A stretch of 49,778 bases of DNA from the NCBI GenBank assembly GCA_002425405.1, contig DIME01000193.1, forward strand, positions 1 to 49,778. The letters run 5' to 3'. The translations under genes and the position numbers were made by a program. The notes under the pieces were generated by a model. That model searched no databases. It saw nothing but the letters and a program-made list of their open reading frames with translations, and was not told the origin of the DNA. Below are positions 36,923 through 45,501 of the stretch, piece after piece; position 1 is the first letter of the stretch, and each line of letters opens with the position of its first letter. The stretch comes from Candidatus Accumulibacter vicinus. GTDB lineage: Bacteria > Pseudomonadota > Gammaproteobacteria > Burkholderiales > Rhodocyclaceae.

Positions 36923-37327
36923 ATGAACTCATCCACCAATCCACCTGGCCACGGTTATTTTCCAGCGATCGTTTGTGTCGAGTGTGATTCACCCATAGAT
37001 GCCTTGGTCGCTTTATGCATACCACGCCACGAGGCGACGGATCTGGTTGCCGCTTCCTGGGTGGAAAGTGATTCGCCTTGCCTGGTCGCCACTCCTGACG
37101 GCGGTCGCCCGGTCGCCGTGTTGCGCACGCCGGAAGGTCGCTGGGCAGCCTGCCATGCGTTCTTGAACGATCTCTACGCCACGCATGAGGAGGCCGACCG
37201 GCGCCTGGCCAAACTGCTCAAGCGCCACCACAATGGTTACGTGGCTTGCCTTCGGCTAAGGAGTTCGGCCGCAGATCACTGGCCGGGCCTGGCTCACCTG
37301 GGCTGTCTGCGTGACGAGTCAACCTGA
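36923..37327 (+). CDS. Small protein of unknown function
   Basis: A 134-residue frame that I do not recognise. It contains several Cys residues, a segment GGRPVAVLRTPEGRWAACHA and a C-terminal basic stretch KLLKRHHNGY. No signal peptide or membrane segment is obvious. It is divergent from the UbiH-family gene by 86 bp and fills a region with no other strong candidate, which supports it being real, but the ribosome binding site is weak. It could be an orphan accessory gene. Confidence 0.5.
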   Translation: MNSSTNPPGHGYFPAIVCVECDSPIDALVALCIPRHEATDLVAASWVESDSPCLVATPDGGRPVAVLRTPEGRWAACHAFLNDLYATHEEADRRLAKLLKRHHNGYVACLRLRSSAADHWPGLAHLGCLRDEST

Positions 37328-37381
37328 CGAAGTACTGCCAGGAGCAAAGGCAAGCGCAGCCAGGGCGATTACGGCTTTCAT
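37319..37381 (-). CDS. Very short secreted-peptide-like ORF
   Basis: A 20-codon frame starting ATG at 37381 (MKAVIALAALAFAPGSTSSG, stop at 37319). It has a perfect AAGGAG ribosome binding site at 37396-37391, 9 bases upstream, and looks like a bare signal peptide. It may be a real microprotein or the stump of a degraded small secreted protein. It overlaps the end of the plus-strand unknown gene by 9 bases. Confidence 0.35.
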   Translation of the reverse strand: MKAVIALAALAFAPGSTSSG

Positions 37382-37428
37382 CGAGAGTTTCTCCTTGGGG
37401 GCGAGAAAGTCTGGTGATTAAGCCATTG

Positions 37429-38379
37429 CTACAAGTCGTCGTCAAGGAGCGCCTGCTGCTGGCGGTTAATGAAATCTCCCATGCTGTCGATGCCGCGAAG
37501 CTGAAGAATGCTATTGCGTACCGCCGCCTCGAGGAGAACCGCGATGTTTCTTCCGGCAGCGACGGGAATGACCACTTTGCGTATGGACACGCCAAGAATT
37601 TCCTGGTTTTGCGCGTCCAGAGGCAGACGTGGACCATCCGAACCACTGATCTGCTTTTGCAAATGGGCGATCAGCTTCAGTTTCATCTTCCGGCGTGAAG
37701 CAGTTTCCCCGAAGATGGTGCGGATGTTGAGGAGGCCGAGTCCACGTACTTCAAGATAGTCCCGCAGCATGCTCGGACAACGTCCTTCAATCGTGGTCGG
37801 TGCGATACAGGCCAGTTCCACGACATCATCCGCAACCAGACCGTGGCCGCGCGAGATCAGTTCCAGAGCGAGTTCGCTTTTGCCGACTCCGGAATCGCCG
37901 GTAATCAGAACACCCATGCCGAAAACATCCATCAGCACGCCGTGCACTGATGTCGAACCAGCCAGCCGACGGGAAAGATAGATGCGCAACAGTTCGATTA
38001 CTGCCGAGCAGGGTTTCGGGCTGACAAACAGGGGCGTCTGCGTAGACTCACAGGCCTCATGAATTGCCGGCAGGATTTCAAGGTCGTCAGCGATGATCAG
38101 CGCCGGGGGCTTGGCAGCCATCAGTTCCTTCACCTGCAAGCGCAGGCGCTCCGGAGTCACGCGGTAGCCCCAGGCTTGTTCGGCACGACCGATCACTTGT
38201 AGCCGCTCCGGATGAATCAGATTGAGGTGGCCAACCACGTCAGCGCCAAAATAGCCCTGTTCCTTGAGTTCGATCGCTCGGTCAACGCCGACGGCAATGA
38301 CCCAGGAAAGCTTTAGTTTGTCGCGGTGATCCTCATAAAGCTGGGCTACACTGGATTGACGCCGGGCGTTCATGCTCAA
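37429..38379 (-). CDS. hprK: HPr kinase/phosphorylase
   Basis: A 316-residue bifunctional enzyme phosphorylating and dephosphorylating HPr-like protein on serine. Seen: SVHGVLMDVFGMGVLITG with the conserved His146, Walker A GDSGVGKS (161-168), GLVADDVVEL, EVRGLGLLNI and the late VPVAAGRN-like IPVAAGRNIAVL. In betaproteobacteria hprK belongs to the nitrogen-related PTS rather than sugar uptake. It overlaps ptsN by 4 bp and ends the rpoN-hpf-ptsN-hprK series. No ptsH or ptsI is in the window. Confidence 0.96.
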   Translation of the reverse strand: MSMNARRQSSVAQLYEDHRDKLKLSWVIAVGVDRAIELKEQGYFGADVVGHLNLIHPERLQVIGRAEQAWGYRVTPERLRLQVKELMAAKPPALIIADDLEILPAIHEACESTQTPLFVSPKPCSAVIELLRIYLSRRLAGSTSVHGVLMDVFGMGVLITGDSGVGKSELALELISRGHGLVADDVVELACIAPTTIEGRCPSMLRDYLEVRGLGLLNIRTIFGETASRRKMKLKLIAHLQKQISGSDGPRLPLDAQNQEILGVSIRKVVIPVAAGRNIAVLLEAAVRNSILQLRGIDSMGDFINRQQQALLDDDL

Positions 38380-38822
38380 TCGGCAAAGAGCTGAAGAATG
38401 CTACTCGGGTTGGCCGCCTTGGAAAGTGCTTCGCGACAATTACGATCGGAAAAGTGCTGTGCCAGTTCGGAGAGGATTTGCAGGTGTTGCTCGGTCGCCA
38501 CTTCCGGGACAAGGAGGACGAACAGCAGCGAGACCGGCTTGCCGTCGGGAGAATCAAATGGTACCGGCGAAGCAAGTCGCAGAAAAGCGCCCGTGGCATC
38601 TTTCAATCCCTTGATCCTGCCATGTGGAATCGCCACCCCCTGACCGAGACCAGTCGAGCCGAGCTTCTCACGTGCAAACAGACTGTCGAACACCGTGCTG
38701 CGGGCGATGCCGAGATAATTTTCGAAAAGAAGCCCCACGTGTTCAAAGACGCGTTTCTTGCTGCTCGCGTCGAGATCAAGAATGATGTTTTCGAGGGGTA
38801 GTAGTTGGGTGATCTGGCTCAT
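38376..38822 (-). CDS. ptsN: PTS IIA-like nitrogen regulatory protein PtsN
   Basis: A 148-residue EIIA-Ntr protein; phosphorylated on His67 in VAIPHGRIKG by an HPr-like protein. It regulates potassium, nitrogen and carbon metabolism in other bacteria by protein contacts. The N-terminal LLPLENIILDLDASSKK and the C-terminal block SLLFVLLVPEVATEQHLQIL fit the family. Neighbour order lptB-rpoN-hpf-ptsN-hprK is the classic context. A hairpin at 38869-38906 separates it from hpf. Confidence 0.96.
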   Translation of the reverse strand: MSQITQLLPLENIILDLDASSKKRVFEHVGLLFENYLGIARSTVFDSLFAREKLGSTGLGQGVAIPHGRIKGLKDATGAFLRLASPVPFDSPDGKPVSLLFVLLVPEVATEQHLQILSELAQHFSDRNCREALSKAANPSSILQLFAD

Positions 38823-38868
38823 GCGACAAAAACCCGAAAAAGCGGACGTGGATTAATCAAGAAAGGAA

Positions 38869-38906
38869 GCGCACGGACGAGCGGGCTTGCCGCCCAGTCC
38901 GTGCGC
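38869..38906 (-). terminator. Hairpin between hpf and ptsN
   Basis: GCGCACGGAC (38869-38878) pairs perfectly with GTCCGTGCGC (38897-38906), with a nested GCGG/CCGC pairing inside. On the minus strand it is followed by TTCCTTTCTTGATT, T-rich but not a clean run. It starts 14 bases after the hpf stop. Partial terminator or RNA processing/stability element. Confidence 0.55.
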
Positions 38907-38920
38907 AGACTACACTCACA

Positions 38921-39247
38921 TCACTCGGCGACGATGTGATCGGTAATCTTGTTTCCGCGATGGTGGTCCTGCAACTTCTGCTTGTACTTTTGGACCTGAC
39001 GCTCCAGCTTGTCGACCAGACCATCCACTGCCGCATAGAGGTCTTCGTCCACGGACTCCACGTAGACATCCTTGCCAGCGAGATGAACTGTCACTTCGGC
39101 CTTCTGGTTCAGTTTGTCCACCGACAGAATCACGTTTACGTCTATCAGGTTATCGAAATGACGAATGATTCGTTCGAGCTTGCCGGTGACGTAATCGCGT
39201 AGGGCCGGGGTGATCTCGAGACGGTGTCCACTGACTTGCAGATTCAT
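38921..39247 (-). CDS. hpf: Ribosome hibernation promoting factor (short form)
   Basis: A 108-residue protein that binds the 30S subunit in resting cells and promotes 100S dimers. MNLQVSGHRLEITPALRDYV, the RHFDNLIDVNVILSV strand and the Lys-rich C-terminus match short HPF. The start at 39247 has AAGGAG 7 bases upstream. It lies 16 bp after rpoN, the standard place for this gene. Confidence 0.95.
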   Translation of the reverse strand: MNLQVSGHRLEITPALRDYVTGKLERIIRHFDNLIDVNVILSVDKLNQKAEVTVHLAGKDVYVESVDEDLYAAVDGLVDKLERQVQKYKQKLQDHHRGNKITDHIVAE

Positions 39248-39263
39248 GATGTGACTCCTTCTT

Positions 39264-40685
39264 CTAAATGGACTTGCGTAAATTGACCGGCGGGATACTG
39301 AGCGCTTCACGGTATTTTGCAATTGTTCGCCGTGCCACGACAATGCCCTGCTGACCAAGAACCTCGGATATCTGGCTATCCGAGAGAGGCTTGTTAGGCT
39401 CTTCAGCGCCAATCATTTGCTTGATCAATGCGCGAATGGCCGTTGCCGAACAGGCCCCGCCAGCTTCCGTGCTGACGTGGCTGCCAAAAAAATATTTCAG
39501 TTCAAAAATCCCGCGCGGGGTCGCCATGTACTTCTGGGTGGTGACCCGCGAGATGGTCGATTCATGCAGCCCCAGGACTTCGGCAATCTCGCGCAGGACC
39601 AGTGGCCGCATCGCGACTTCTCCGTGATCGAGAAATTGGCGCTGACGCTCCACAATAGCCTGCGCCACCCGCAGGATCGTGTCAAACCGTTGTTGTACAT
39701 TCCTGATCAGCCAGCGAGCTTCCTGGAGTTGCCCGGCGAGACCCGATCCACGCTGTCTGGATAGAATCTGGGCATAGAGACTGTTGATCCGCAGTCGCGG
39801 CAAGGCGTCGGCATTGACATTGACCGACCACTGTCCGCGGACTTTTCGGACTACCACATCAGGGGTGATGTAACGGGTTTCAGGGCAAGCGTATGCGGCT
39901 CCGGGCCGTGGATTCAGGCGGCAGATCAGTAAATGTGCAGCGCGCAGGGCGTCGTCCTCACAACCCGTCAGCTTTTTGAGCTTGGGAAAATCATGGCTGG
40001 CCAGCAGTTCCAGATGTTCGCGCACAATCTCCTGTGCCAGCGTACAGGTGTCATCAACCGGCAGCGCCTGAAGTTGCAGCAGCAGGCACTCCTGCGCGCT
40101 GCGCGCGCCAACGCCGGTCGGATCAAAGCACTGCAGATGATTGAGCGCAATCCGCAGTTCTTCCGGTGCAATCTCCAGTTCGACGGGCATGACTTCAACC
40201 AGTTCATCGAGCGACTGAGTCAGGTAGCCGTCATCGTCCAGTGCTTCCACCAGGCAGCGCACCAGCACGCTGTCACGGTCGGAGAGCGTCATCAGGCCAA
40301 GCTGCCACAACAAGTGCTCGCGCAGCGAGACCGTGGTTGCCTGAATGTCCTGATAATCGCCCTCGCCATCCTCGTCATCGAAGGAACCGGAAGAACCAAA
40401 GGAGGCAGGATGATCGTCCAGCCAGCCTTCGTCTTCAGCAGAGGGGCGTTCCTCTGGCGTGTCGCCCCCCTCCGCCGCTGGAAAAACGCCCTCACCACTT
40501 TCGCCATGCACCACCGCAAGGGTAGGGTATTCCTCTGCCCGTTCGAGTAGCGGATTATCAAGCAGGTACTTTTCCAGTTCGTGTTCGAGTTCGATCGTCG
40601 ACAACTGCAGCAACCGGATCGATTGCTGCAGTTGCGGGGTCAACGCGAGATGCTGAGAAAGCCTGAGCTGGAGGGATGGTTTCAT
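39264..40685 (-). CDS. rpoN: RNA polymerase sigma-54 factor RpoN
   Basis: A 473-residue alternative sigma factor for enhancer-dependent promoters. The Gln/Leu-rich region I is at the start (LQLRLSQHLALTPQLQQSIR), followed by an acidic region II, the core-binding region III, the helix-turn-helix region (LREIAEVLGLHESTISRVT) and the RpoN box ARRTIAKYREAL near the C-terminus. ATG 40685 gives the usual MKPSLQLRLSQ start. It lies 80 bp after lptB. Confidence 0.97.
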   Translation of the reverse strand: MKPSLQLRLSQHLALTPQLQQSIRLLQLSTIELEHELEKYLLDNPLLERAEEYPTLAVVHGESGEGVFPAAEGGDTPEERPSAEDEGWLDDHPASFGSSGSFDDEDGEGDYQDIQATTVSLREHLLWQLGLMTLSDRDSVLVRCLVEALDDDGYLTQSLDELVEVMPVELEIAPEELRIALNHLQCFDPTGVGARSAQECLLLQLQALPVDDTCTLAQEIVREHLELLASHDFPKLKKLTGCEDDALRAAHLLICRLNPRPGAAYACPETRYITPDVVVRKVRGQWSVNVNADALPRLRINSLYAQILSRQRGSGLAGQLQEARWLIRNVQQRFDTILRVAQAIVERQRQFLDHGEVAMRPLVLREIAEVLGLHESTISRVTTQKYMATPRGIFELKYFFGSHVSTEAGGACSATAIRALIKQMIGAEEPNKPLSDSQISEVLGQQGIVVARRTIAKYREALSIPPVNLRKSI

Positions 40686-40765
40686 ATACGGAACCGGGTA
40701 AGCCACCGCATTGGCAAGGGAGTTGCCCGTCTGGTTCTCGAATTATGGCGGAAGGGTCGTTGGGT

Positions 40766-41500
40766 TCAGAGGCGAAAATTCTCACCCAGATACACCTTTC
40801 GAACATTTTCATTATAAATGATTTCTTCCGGCCGGCCAGCGGCAAGGACACTCCCTTCGTTGATGATGTACGCGTGGTCACAGATCCCCAATGTTTCGCG
40901 AACGTTGTGGTCAGTAATCAGCACCCCGATCCCCCGTTCCTTGAGAAAGCGGATGATCTTCTGGATGTCGAGCACAGCGATCGGGTCGACACCGGCGAAA
41001 GGTTCGTCGAGCAGAATGAAACGTGGACTACTGGCCAGGGCACGTGCGATTTCAACTCGCCTCCGTTCCCCTCCGGACAGGGAAGTCGCAGGGCTGGCGT
41101 GCAGGTGGCTGATGTGCAACTCTTCGAGCAGATCATCTGTACGGCTTGCGATTTCATCTGCCGACAACTTTTGTAATTCGAGCACAGCGCAGATGTTCTC
41201 GCTGACCGTCAGCTTGCGAAAAACGGAAGCTTCCTGCGGAAGGTAAGAAACCCCCAGGCGGGCGCGCTTGTGTATCGGCAAGTGAGTCAGCTTTTCGCCA
41301 TCGAGATGAACGTCGCCGCCATCACACGCGACAAGGCCGACCACCATGTAGAAACACGTCGTCTTGCCCGCACCGTTCGGACCGAGCAACCCGACCACCT
41401 CTCCGCTGACCACCTCGAAGGAAACATCATGGACCACTGTACGCGACTTGTAGCGCTTGTGGAGTTGATGGGTTGACAGTGTGCTCTGCTGGTCTGACAT
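40766..41500 (-). CDS. lptB: LPS export ABC transporter ATP-binding protein LptB
   Basis: A 244-residue ATPase driving LPS transport to the outer membrane through LptFG and the LptCAD bridge. Seen: Walker A GPNGAGKTT, Q-loop region LPQEASVFRKLTVSENI, signature LSGGERRRVEIARAL, Walker B FILLDEPFAGVDPIAV and LITDHNVRETL. The rpoN gene follows as in most proteobacteria. Unusually recX, not lptA, lies directly upstream (3 bases between genes), so lptC-lptA are elsewhere. Confidence 0.96.
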   Translation of the reverse strand: MSDQQSTLSTHQLHKRYKSRTVVHDVSFEVVSGEVVGLLGPNGAGKTTCFYMVVGLVACDGGDVHLDGEKLTHLPIHKRARLGVSYLPQEASVFRKLTVSENICAVLELQKLSADEIASRTDDLLEELHISHLHASPATSLSGGERRRVEIARALASSPRFILLDEPFAGVDPIAVLDIQKIIRFLKERGIGVLITDHNVRETLGICDHAYIINEGSVLAAGRPEEIIYNENVRKVYLGENFRL

Positions 41501-41503
41501 GGC

Positions 41504-41953
41504 TCAATCGTCTTCAAGAGTGGCGCCGCTCAGCAAGCGCCGAATGGTCTCACCCGAAAATCCCCGCCCGGCCAGGAAGCGCATTTGCCGGGCTTGCTCG
41601 GCAGCGTCACCCACATCAGCCAGGCTGCCAAAGCGCCGCTGCCAGACTCGGCGCGCGCGCGTCAATTCGTCTTCTCCAGCGGCCAGTGTCGCGCTCACCA
41701 GTTCGGCAGCCACTCCTTTGGAACGGAGCTCATACGCCAGACGCGCGTCACCCAGGCGCGGCGCTCGCGAATTGCGCCGCGTTTCCGCGTAACGTTGATC
41801 GGAAAGCAGATGCCTGCTCGTCAGATCGTCGAGCAGAGCCTCCAGCTGCTCCGCCGATTCAGCAAAGAGCGCAACCTTTTGTGACAGTTCCTGGCGCGTG
41901 TATTCACGGCGGGCGAGCAAGCGCAGAGCACGTTCGCGCAAAGCGTCCTGCAT
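41504..41953 (-). CDS. recX: Regulatory protein RecX
   Basis: A 149-residue modulator of RecA filaments. The RALRLLARREYTRQELSQKV start and repeated three-helix blocks (DQRYAETRRNSRAPRLGDARLAYELRSKG region, then FLAGRGFSGETIRRLL) are typical. It begins 12 bases after recA ends, in the same transcript, and runs into lptB. Confidence 0.93.
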   Translation of the reverse strand: MQDALRERALRLLARREYTRQELSQKVALFAESAEQLEALLDDLTSRHLLSDQRYAETRRNSRAPRLGDARLAYELRSKGVAAELVSATLAAGEDELTRARRVWQRRFGSLADVGDAAEQARQMRFLAGRGFSGETIRRLLSGATLEDD

Positions 41954-41965
41954 CGTCTCGGACCC

Positions 41966-42982
41966 TTATGGAGCGATGATCGCTGCAGGGGATGGGACTT
42001 TCACCGCCGCACGGATTCTGGCCTCGATTTCCTCCGCGATTTGCGGCTTGCTCTTGAGATATTCGCGGGCATTGTCCTTGCCCTGGCCAATTTTTTCGCC
42101 ATTGTAGGCGTACCAGGATCCCGACTTGTCGACCAGTTTGTGCAGCACCCCGAGTTCGATGATCTCGCCTTCGCGCGAGGTTCCTTCACCGTAAAGGATA
42201 TCGAATATGGCTTCGCGGAAAGGTGGAGCGACCTTGTTCTTGACGACCTTGACCCGAGTTTCGTTGCCAATGACTTCATCACCCTTCTTGATGCTGCCAA
42301 TGCGGCGGATGTCGAGGCGCACCGAAGCGTAGAACTTGAGGGCGTTGCCGCCGGTGGTGGTTTCCGGACTGCCGAACATGACGCCGATTTTCATGCGGAT
42401 CTGGTTGATGAAGATCACCAGAGTGTTGGTACGGTTGATATTGGCCGTCAACTTGCGCAGTGCCTGGCTCATCAGACGGGCTTGCAGACCGGGCAGGGAG
42501 TCGCCCATTTCGCCTTCGATCTCCGCCTTCGGGACGAGTGCCGCTACTGAGTCGATGACCACCACATCGACGCTGGCCGAGCGCACCAGCATGTCGGCGA
42601 TTTCCAGAGCCTGTTCGCCGTTGTCCGGCTGCGAGATGAGCAGTTCATCGAGATTCACGCCCAGTTTCTGGGCATAGCCGGGATCGAGCGCATGTTCGGC
42701 ATCGATGAAGGCGGCCGTCCCTCCGAGTTTCTGCATTTCAGCAAGCACCTGCAAGGCCAGGGTTGTCTTGCCCGAGGATTCCGGGCCATAAATCTCGACC
42801 ACGCGACCTCGCGGCAAACCGCCGATGCCAAGTGCGATATCGAGTCCCAGCGAGCCGGTGGAAACGACCGAGATGTCGGGCACGACGCTCCCCTCACCCA
42901 TCTTCATGATCGAGCCCTTGCCAAACTGTTTTTCGATCTGTGCCAACGCAGCAGCCAGCGCCTTCGACTTGTTGTCGTTCAT
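41966..42982 (-). CDS. recA: Recombinase RecA
   Basis: A 338-residue DNA recombinase and LexA co-protease. N-terminal KALAAALAQIEKQFGKGSIM, Walker A GPESSGKTT, Walker B VVVIDSVAALVPKAEIEGE, loop L1 and L2 regions (QALRKLTANINRTNTLVIFI; FGSPETTTGGNALKFYASVR) are all intact. A LexA box overlaps its promoter at 43067-43082, so SOS control is expected. recX follows. Confidence 0.98.
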   Translation of the reverse strand: MNDNKSKALAAALAQIEKQFGKGSIMKMGEGSVVPDISVVSTGSLGLDIALGIGGLPRGRVVEIYGPESSGKTTLALQVLAEMQKLGGTAAFIDAEHALDPGYAQKLGVNLDELLISQPDNGEQALEIADMLVRSASVDVVVIDSVAALVPKAEIEGEMGDSLPGLQARLMSQALRKLTANINRTNTLVIFINQIRMKIGVMFGSPETTTGGNALKFYASVRLDIRRIGSIKKGDEVIGNETRVKVVKNKVAPPFREAIFDILYGEGTSREGEIIELGVLHKLVDKSGSWYAYNGEKIGQGKDNAREYLKSKPQIAEEIEARIRAAVKVPSPAAIIAP

Positions 42983-43066
42983 TGTTGCCTGTCCTTATTC
43001 TTGAATGAGAGGAATTATCCCACGTTCGACCGCGCAGATCATGTCCACATCCGCATCGCCAAACTA

Positions 43067-43082
43067 ATGTAATTATATACAG
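43067..43082 (-). promoter_or_regulatory. LexA box overlapping the recA promoter
   Basis: On the minus strand CTGTATATAATTACAT agrees with the LexA consensus CTGTATATATATACAG in 13 of 16 positions. It contains a TATAAT (43077-43072) that can serve as the recA -10, with TGGTCA 16 bases upstream as a weak -35. It lies about 85 bases before the recA start. Repression by LexA is a family-based inference. Confidence 0.75.
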
Positions 43083-43127
43083 TCATGTGAAAATGACCAG
43101 CTTACGCAGCGATTCCGCCTGCGGGCA

Positions 43128-44900
43128 TCAGGTCTGACGCGCGAGGCGGTTTTCAAGAAGGTCGATCAGAAACAGCAATTCACGCGCAGTACCCAGAGGA
43201 AAGCCTCTGCGCTCGCCATCGCGGTTGTCGCGCAAGAGTCTGTGCAGGTAAGCCAGACACTCGGGAGAACCCCAGGTACGTATCACCGTGACCTTGATAT
43301 GCGGCAATTGCCCCACCCTGGGGAGGCGCGCCAGCAGTGGTTCAATCGACCCGGCCTGTTCATCGCTGGCAGCAAAGACCGGTTCAACGAGTTCCCCGGC
43401 GCTTTCCCAATCCCCTGCAGCGACATTGAAGTGGCGTTTGAGCCGCAATCCGAGTGCTTCGAAGGCCTCACGCTGCTCGTTCTGCCGGTAAACCTCGAGC
43501 AGTTTCAACCAGGGAGTCACTGCGAGCGTCGGTTTTTGTTCGAGGAACTCTTCCAATACCTGTGCAGCTCCCGTGACACGTCCGAAAGAGATCATGATCT
43601 CGGCAAGTTGCAGTACCGCAGTCACCTCATCGTCATCGCGTGCCGCCACTCCGCTCGTAACACCGCCCGGAATCAGCGGAGCATCCATCTTCGGCTCACC
43701 CTCGGCAACGATCGCCGGATGATCTGCAAGCCGAATCGGCTGGCGATTTTTGTCGACAGCTTCGCTGAAGTCGGCCGGCGGGAGCGTCGGCCCGGCAATT
43801 TCCGATAGGCGGGAGGCGTTGCCGGAGCGGCGGCGAAGCAGCCAGGTCAAGCCGGCAATTAGCCCGAGCAGCAGCCCTGCCTCAAGCCACCAATCCGTTT
43901 TGTCGGTCACTTGCGCGACCGGCGGTGCCGCCATCCGGGCTGGTGCGGTGGCCGGCTGCACGGGCGAGCTGGCCGGTATCGCCGTGGCGATGAGCGTCTG
44001 CTGCCTCCCCTGACCCAGGTTCCTCCTCCGCTGCAGATCGTTGAGCGTCGCATCCAGCCGCCGTACCTGTTCCGCAACGGCCAGCTGCTGCTCGGCCTGC
44101 GTGTGCAATGCCGACAAGAGCTGGTACTCGATACGCAACATCGAGCGCTGACTCTCAGTCATCTGGTTCAGTAGCTGCATCGATGGTCTGGTACTCAAAC
44201 GCAAGGGCAGGTCGTCGGCGATCCCGGACAGATGGCGGTCGGTGCCGCCAGAAAGGAGCAGGCGGTCGATTGCGCCAGAACCAGGGGATGATTTCCGGGG
44301 CAGTGGCCGTTCCGGTCGAAAGCCGGATGGCGTATCCCCTGCAGCGCCTGCTCCGGGGTTCGCGACAGGCCGCACTGCCGGCAGAACTTGCTGGCTGTCG
44401 CCAGACTGCAAGCCTGTTGCCGACCGCGAGTGGAAAGCCGGCTCCGGATCAGGGACCGCTGCCGCACGAATGGCAGGCAGGTCCACCGCAGGTTTCCTGG
44501 CCAGGGGAGGATCGATCAGCAGCAGATACTTGCGTACCACCTCGGCGCCACAACCGACATGCACCTTGACCTCCAGTACCGGTTCGTTGATGATCTGATC
44601 GGAAACAATAGACAAACGCAGCCCACCGCCGCGCTGCTCAATGGTAACGCGAGCGCGCATCAGCAGCGGCACCCCCACATTCTCGTCGCTCTGGCTCCGC
44701 TGGCCAAGGCGGAAACATTCGGCCAGCGGTTGCTTTGCGGCAGAGACATCAAGAAGGGGCGCCTCGGCTTCGAAGCGCGACCCAAGGCTTGACAGCACGG
44801 TCATCTTGCCAAGGGTCACTGCCTCGGCTATCCCGGCAGAACATAGCAGGATCGGCAGTAACCGAGGTAGTCGCCATAACCGGAAAAAAGATGGGTTCAT
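43128..44900 (-). CDS. FimV-like membrane protein without a visible LysM domain
   Basis: A 590-residue protein with a signal-like N-terminus (MNPSFFRLWRLPRLLPILLC), a FimV N-terminal domain (LGKMTVLSSLGSRFEAEAPL, then EVVRKYLLLIDPPL) and a Pro/Ser-rich linker. A coiled segment (about 225-290, LLNQMTESQRSML...) leads to one membrane helix (about 338-356, WWLEAGLLLGLIAGLTWLL). The cytoplasmic C-terminal part has TPR-like helices (AAQVLEEFLEQKPTLA). FimV/HubP proteins organise cell poles and type IV pili. The peptidoglycan-binding LysM domain usually present could not be found. It precedes recA on the same strand, but recA has its own promoter. Confidence 0.82.
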   Translation of the reverse strand: MNPSFFRLWRLPRLLPILLCSAGIAEAVTLGKMTVLSSLGSRFEAEAPLLDVSAAKQPLAECFRLGQRSQSDENVGVPLLMRARVTIEQRGGGLRLSIVSDQIINEPVLEVKVHVGCGAEVVRKYLLLIDPPLARKPAVDLPAIRAAAVPDPEPAFHSRSATGLQSGDSQQVLPAVRPVANPGAGAAGDTPSGFRPERPLPRKSSPGSGAIDRLLLSGGTDRHLSGIADDLPLRLSTRPSMQLLNQMTESQRSMLRIEYQLLSALHTQAEQQLAVAEQVRRLDATLNDLQRRRNLGQGRQQTLIATAIPASSPVQPATAPARMAAPPVAQVTDKTDWWLEAGLLLGLIAGLTWLLRRRSGNASRLSEIAGPTLPPADFSEAVDKNRQPIRLADHPAIVAEGEPKMDAPLIPGGVTSGVAARDDDEVTAVLQLAEIMISFGRVTGAAQVLEEFLEQKPTLAVTPWLKLLEVYRQNEQREAFEALGLRLKRHFNVAAGDWESAGELVEPVFAASDEQAGSIEPLLARLPRVGQLPHIKVTVIRTWGSPECLAYLHRLLRDNRDGERRGFPLGTARELLFLIDLLENRLARQT

Positions 44901-44931
44901 GATGCCTGAGCACATTGGAGTGAATCATCTC

Positions 44932-44937
44932 ATTATA
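44932..44937 (-). promoter_or_regulatory. Candidate -10 element of the FimV-like gene
   Basis: Minus-strand TATAAT about 32 bases upstream of the ATG at 44900, in an AT-richer gap after pncC. No good -35 is seen at normal spacing, so this is tentative. Confidence 0.35.
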
Positions 44938-44991
44938 TGGCGGAGTTGATTGGCCGAAATGACGGGTGAAATTGCTCGTCCGGGCGAACCG

Positions 44992-45501
44992 TCAGACCAG
45001 ACGGCTCCCGGCCCGTTCGAGGAGCCCGCTCAGGGCATGCGCAACCGACTGCGCCCGCACCGACTCGCGGCCACCCTGAAAATGACGAGTACATGAGACG
45101 GCACCTCCATCCGGTCCGGCCCAGGCAAAGCAGACAGTACCGACCGGACGGCCCGGTGCCCCCCCGCCCGGACCTGCAATGCCCGTGATGGCCAGCGCCC
45201 AGTCGGCACGACTGTGCTGCAGGGTACCCAGGGCCATCGCCATGGCAGTTGCTTCGCTGACCGCACCGTGCGCAGCGAGGGTATCGGCGGTGACGCCGAG
45301 AAGCTCGATCTTGGCGTCATTGGAATAGGTAATGAAACCACGTTCGAACCAGGCAGAACTCCCGGCGACCGCGGTCAGACACTGTCCAAGCCAACCGCCG
45401 GTACAGGATTCGGCCGTTGCCAGGCGCTCGCCATTCGCCAGCAGCAACTGACCCACTGCGGCGGCCAGTGCTTCCAGGGAGGCTTGATCGTGCCGGCTCA
45501 T
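44992..45501 (-). CDS. pncC: Nicotinamide-nucleotide amidase (CinA C-terminal domain family)
   Basis: A 169-residue enzyme expected to deamidate NMN in NAD recycling. Family blocks ATAESCTGGWLGQCLT, GGFITYSN-like RGFITYSNDAKIELLGV, ALAITGIAGPGGG and GTVCFAWAG are present, with the catalytic Ser in the first. It is the stand-alone C-terminal CinA domain. It overlaps pgpA by 4 bp, ending the ribB...pgpA-pncC operon. Confidence 0.94.
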   Translation of the reverse strand: MSRHDQASLEALAAAVGQLLLANGERLATAESCTGGWLGQCLTAVAGSSAWFERGFITYSNDAKIELLGVTADTLAAHGAVSEATAMAMALGTLQHSRADWALAITGIAGPGGGAPGRPVGTVCFAWAGPDGGAVSCTRHFQGGRESVRAQSVAHALSGLLERAGSRLV

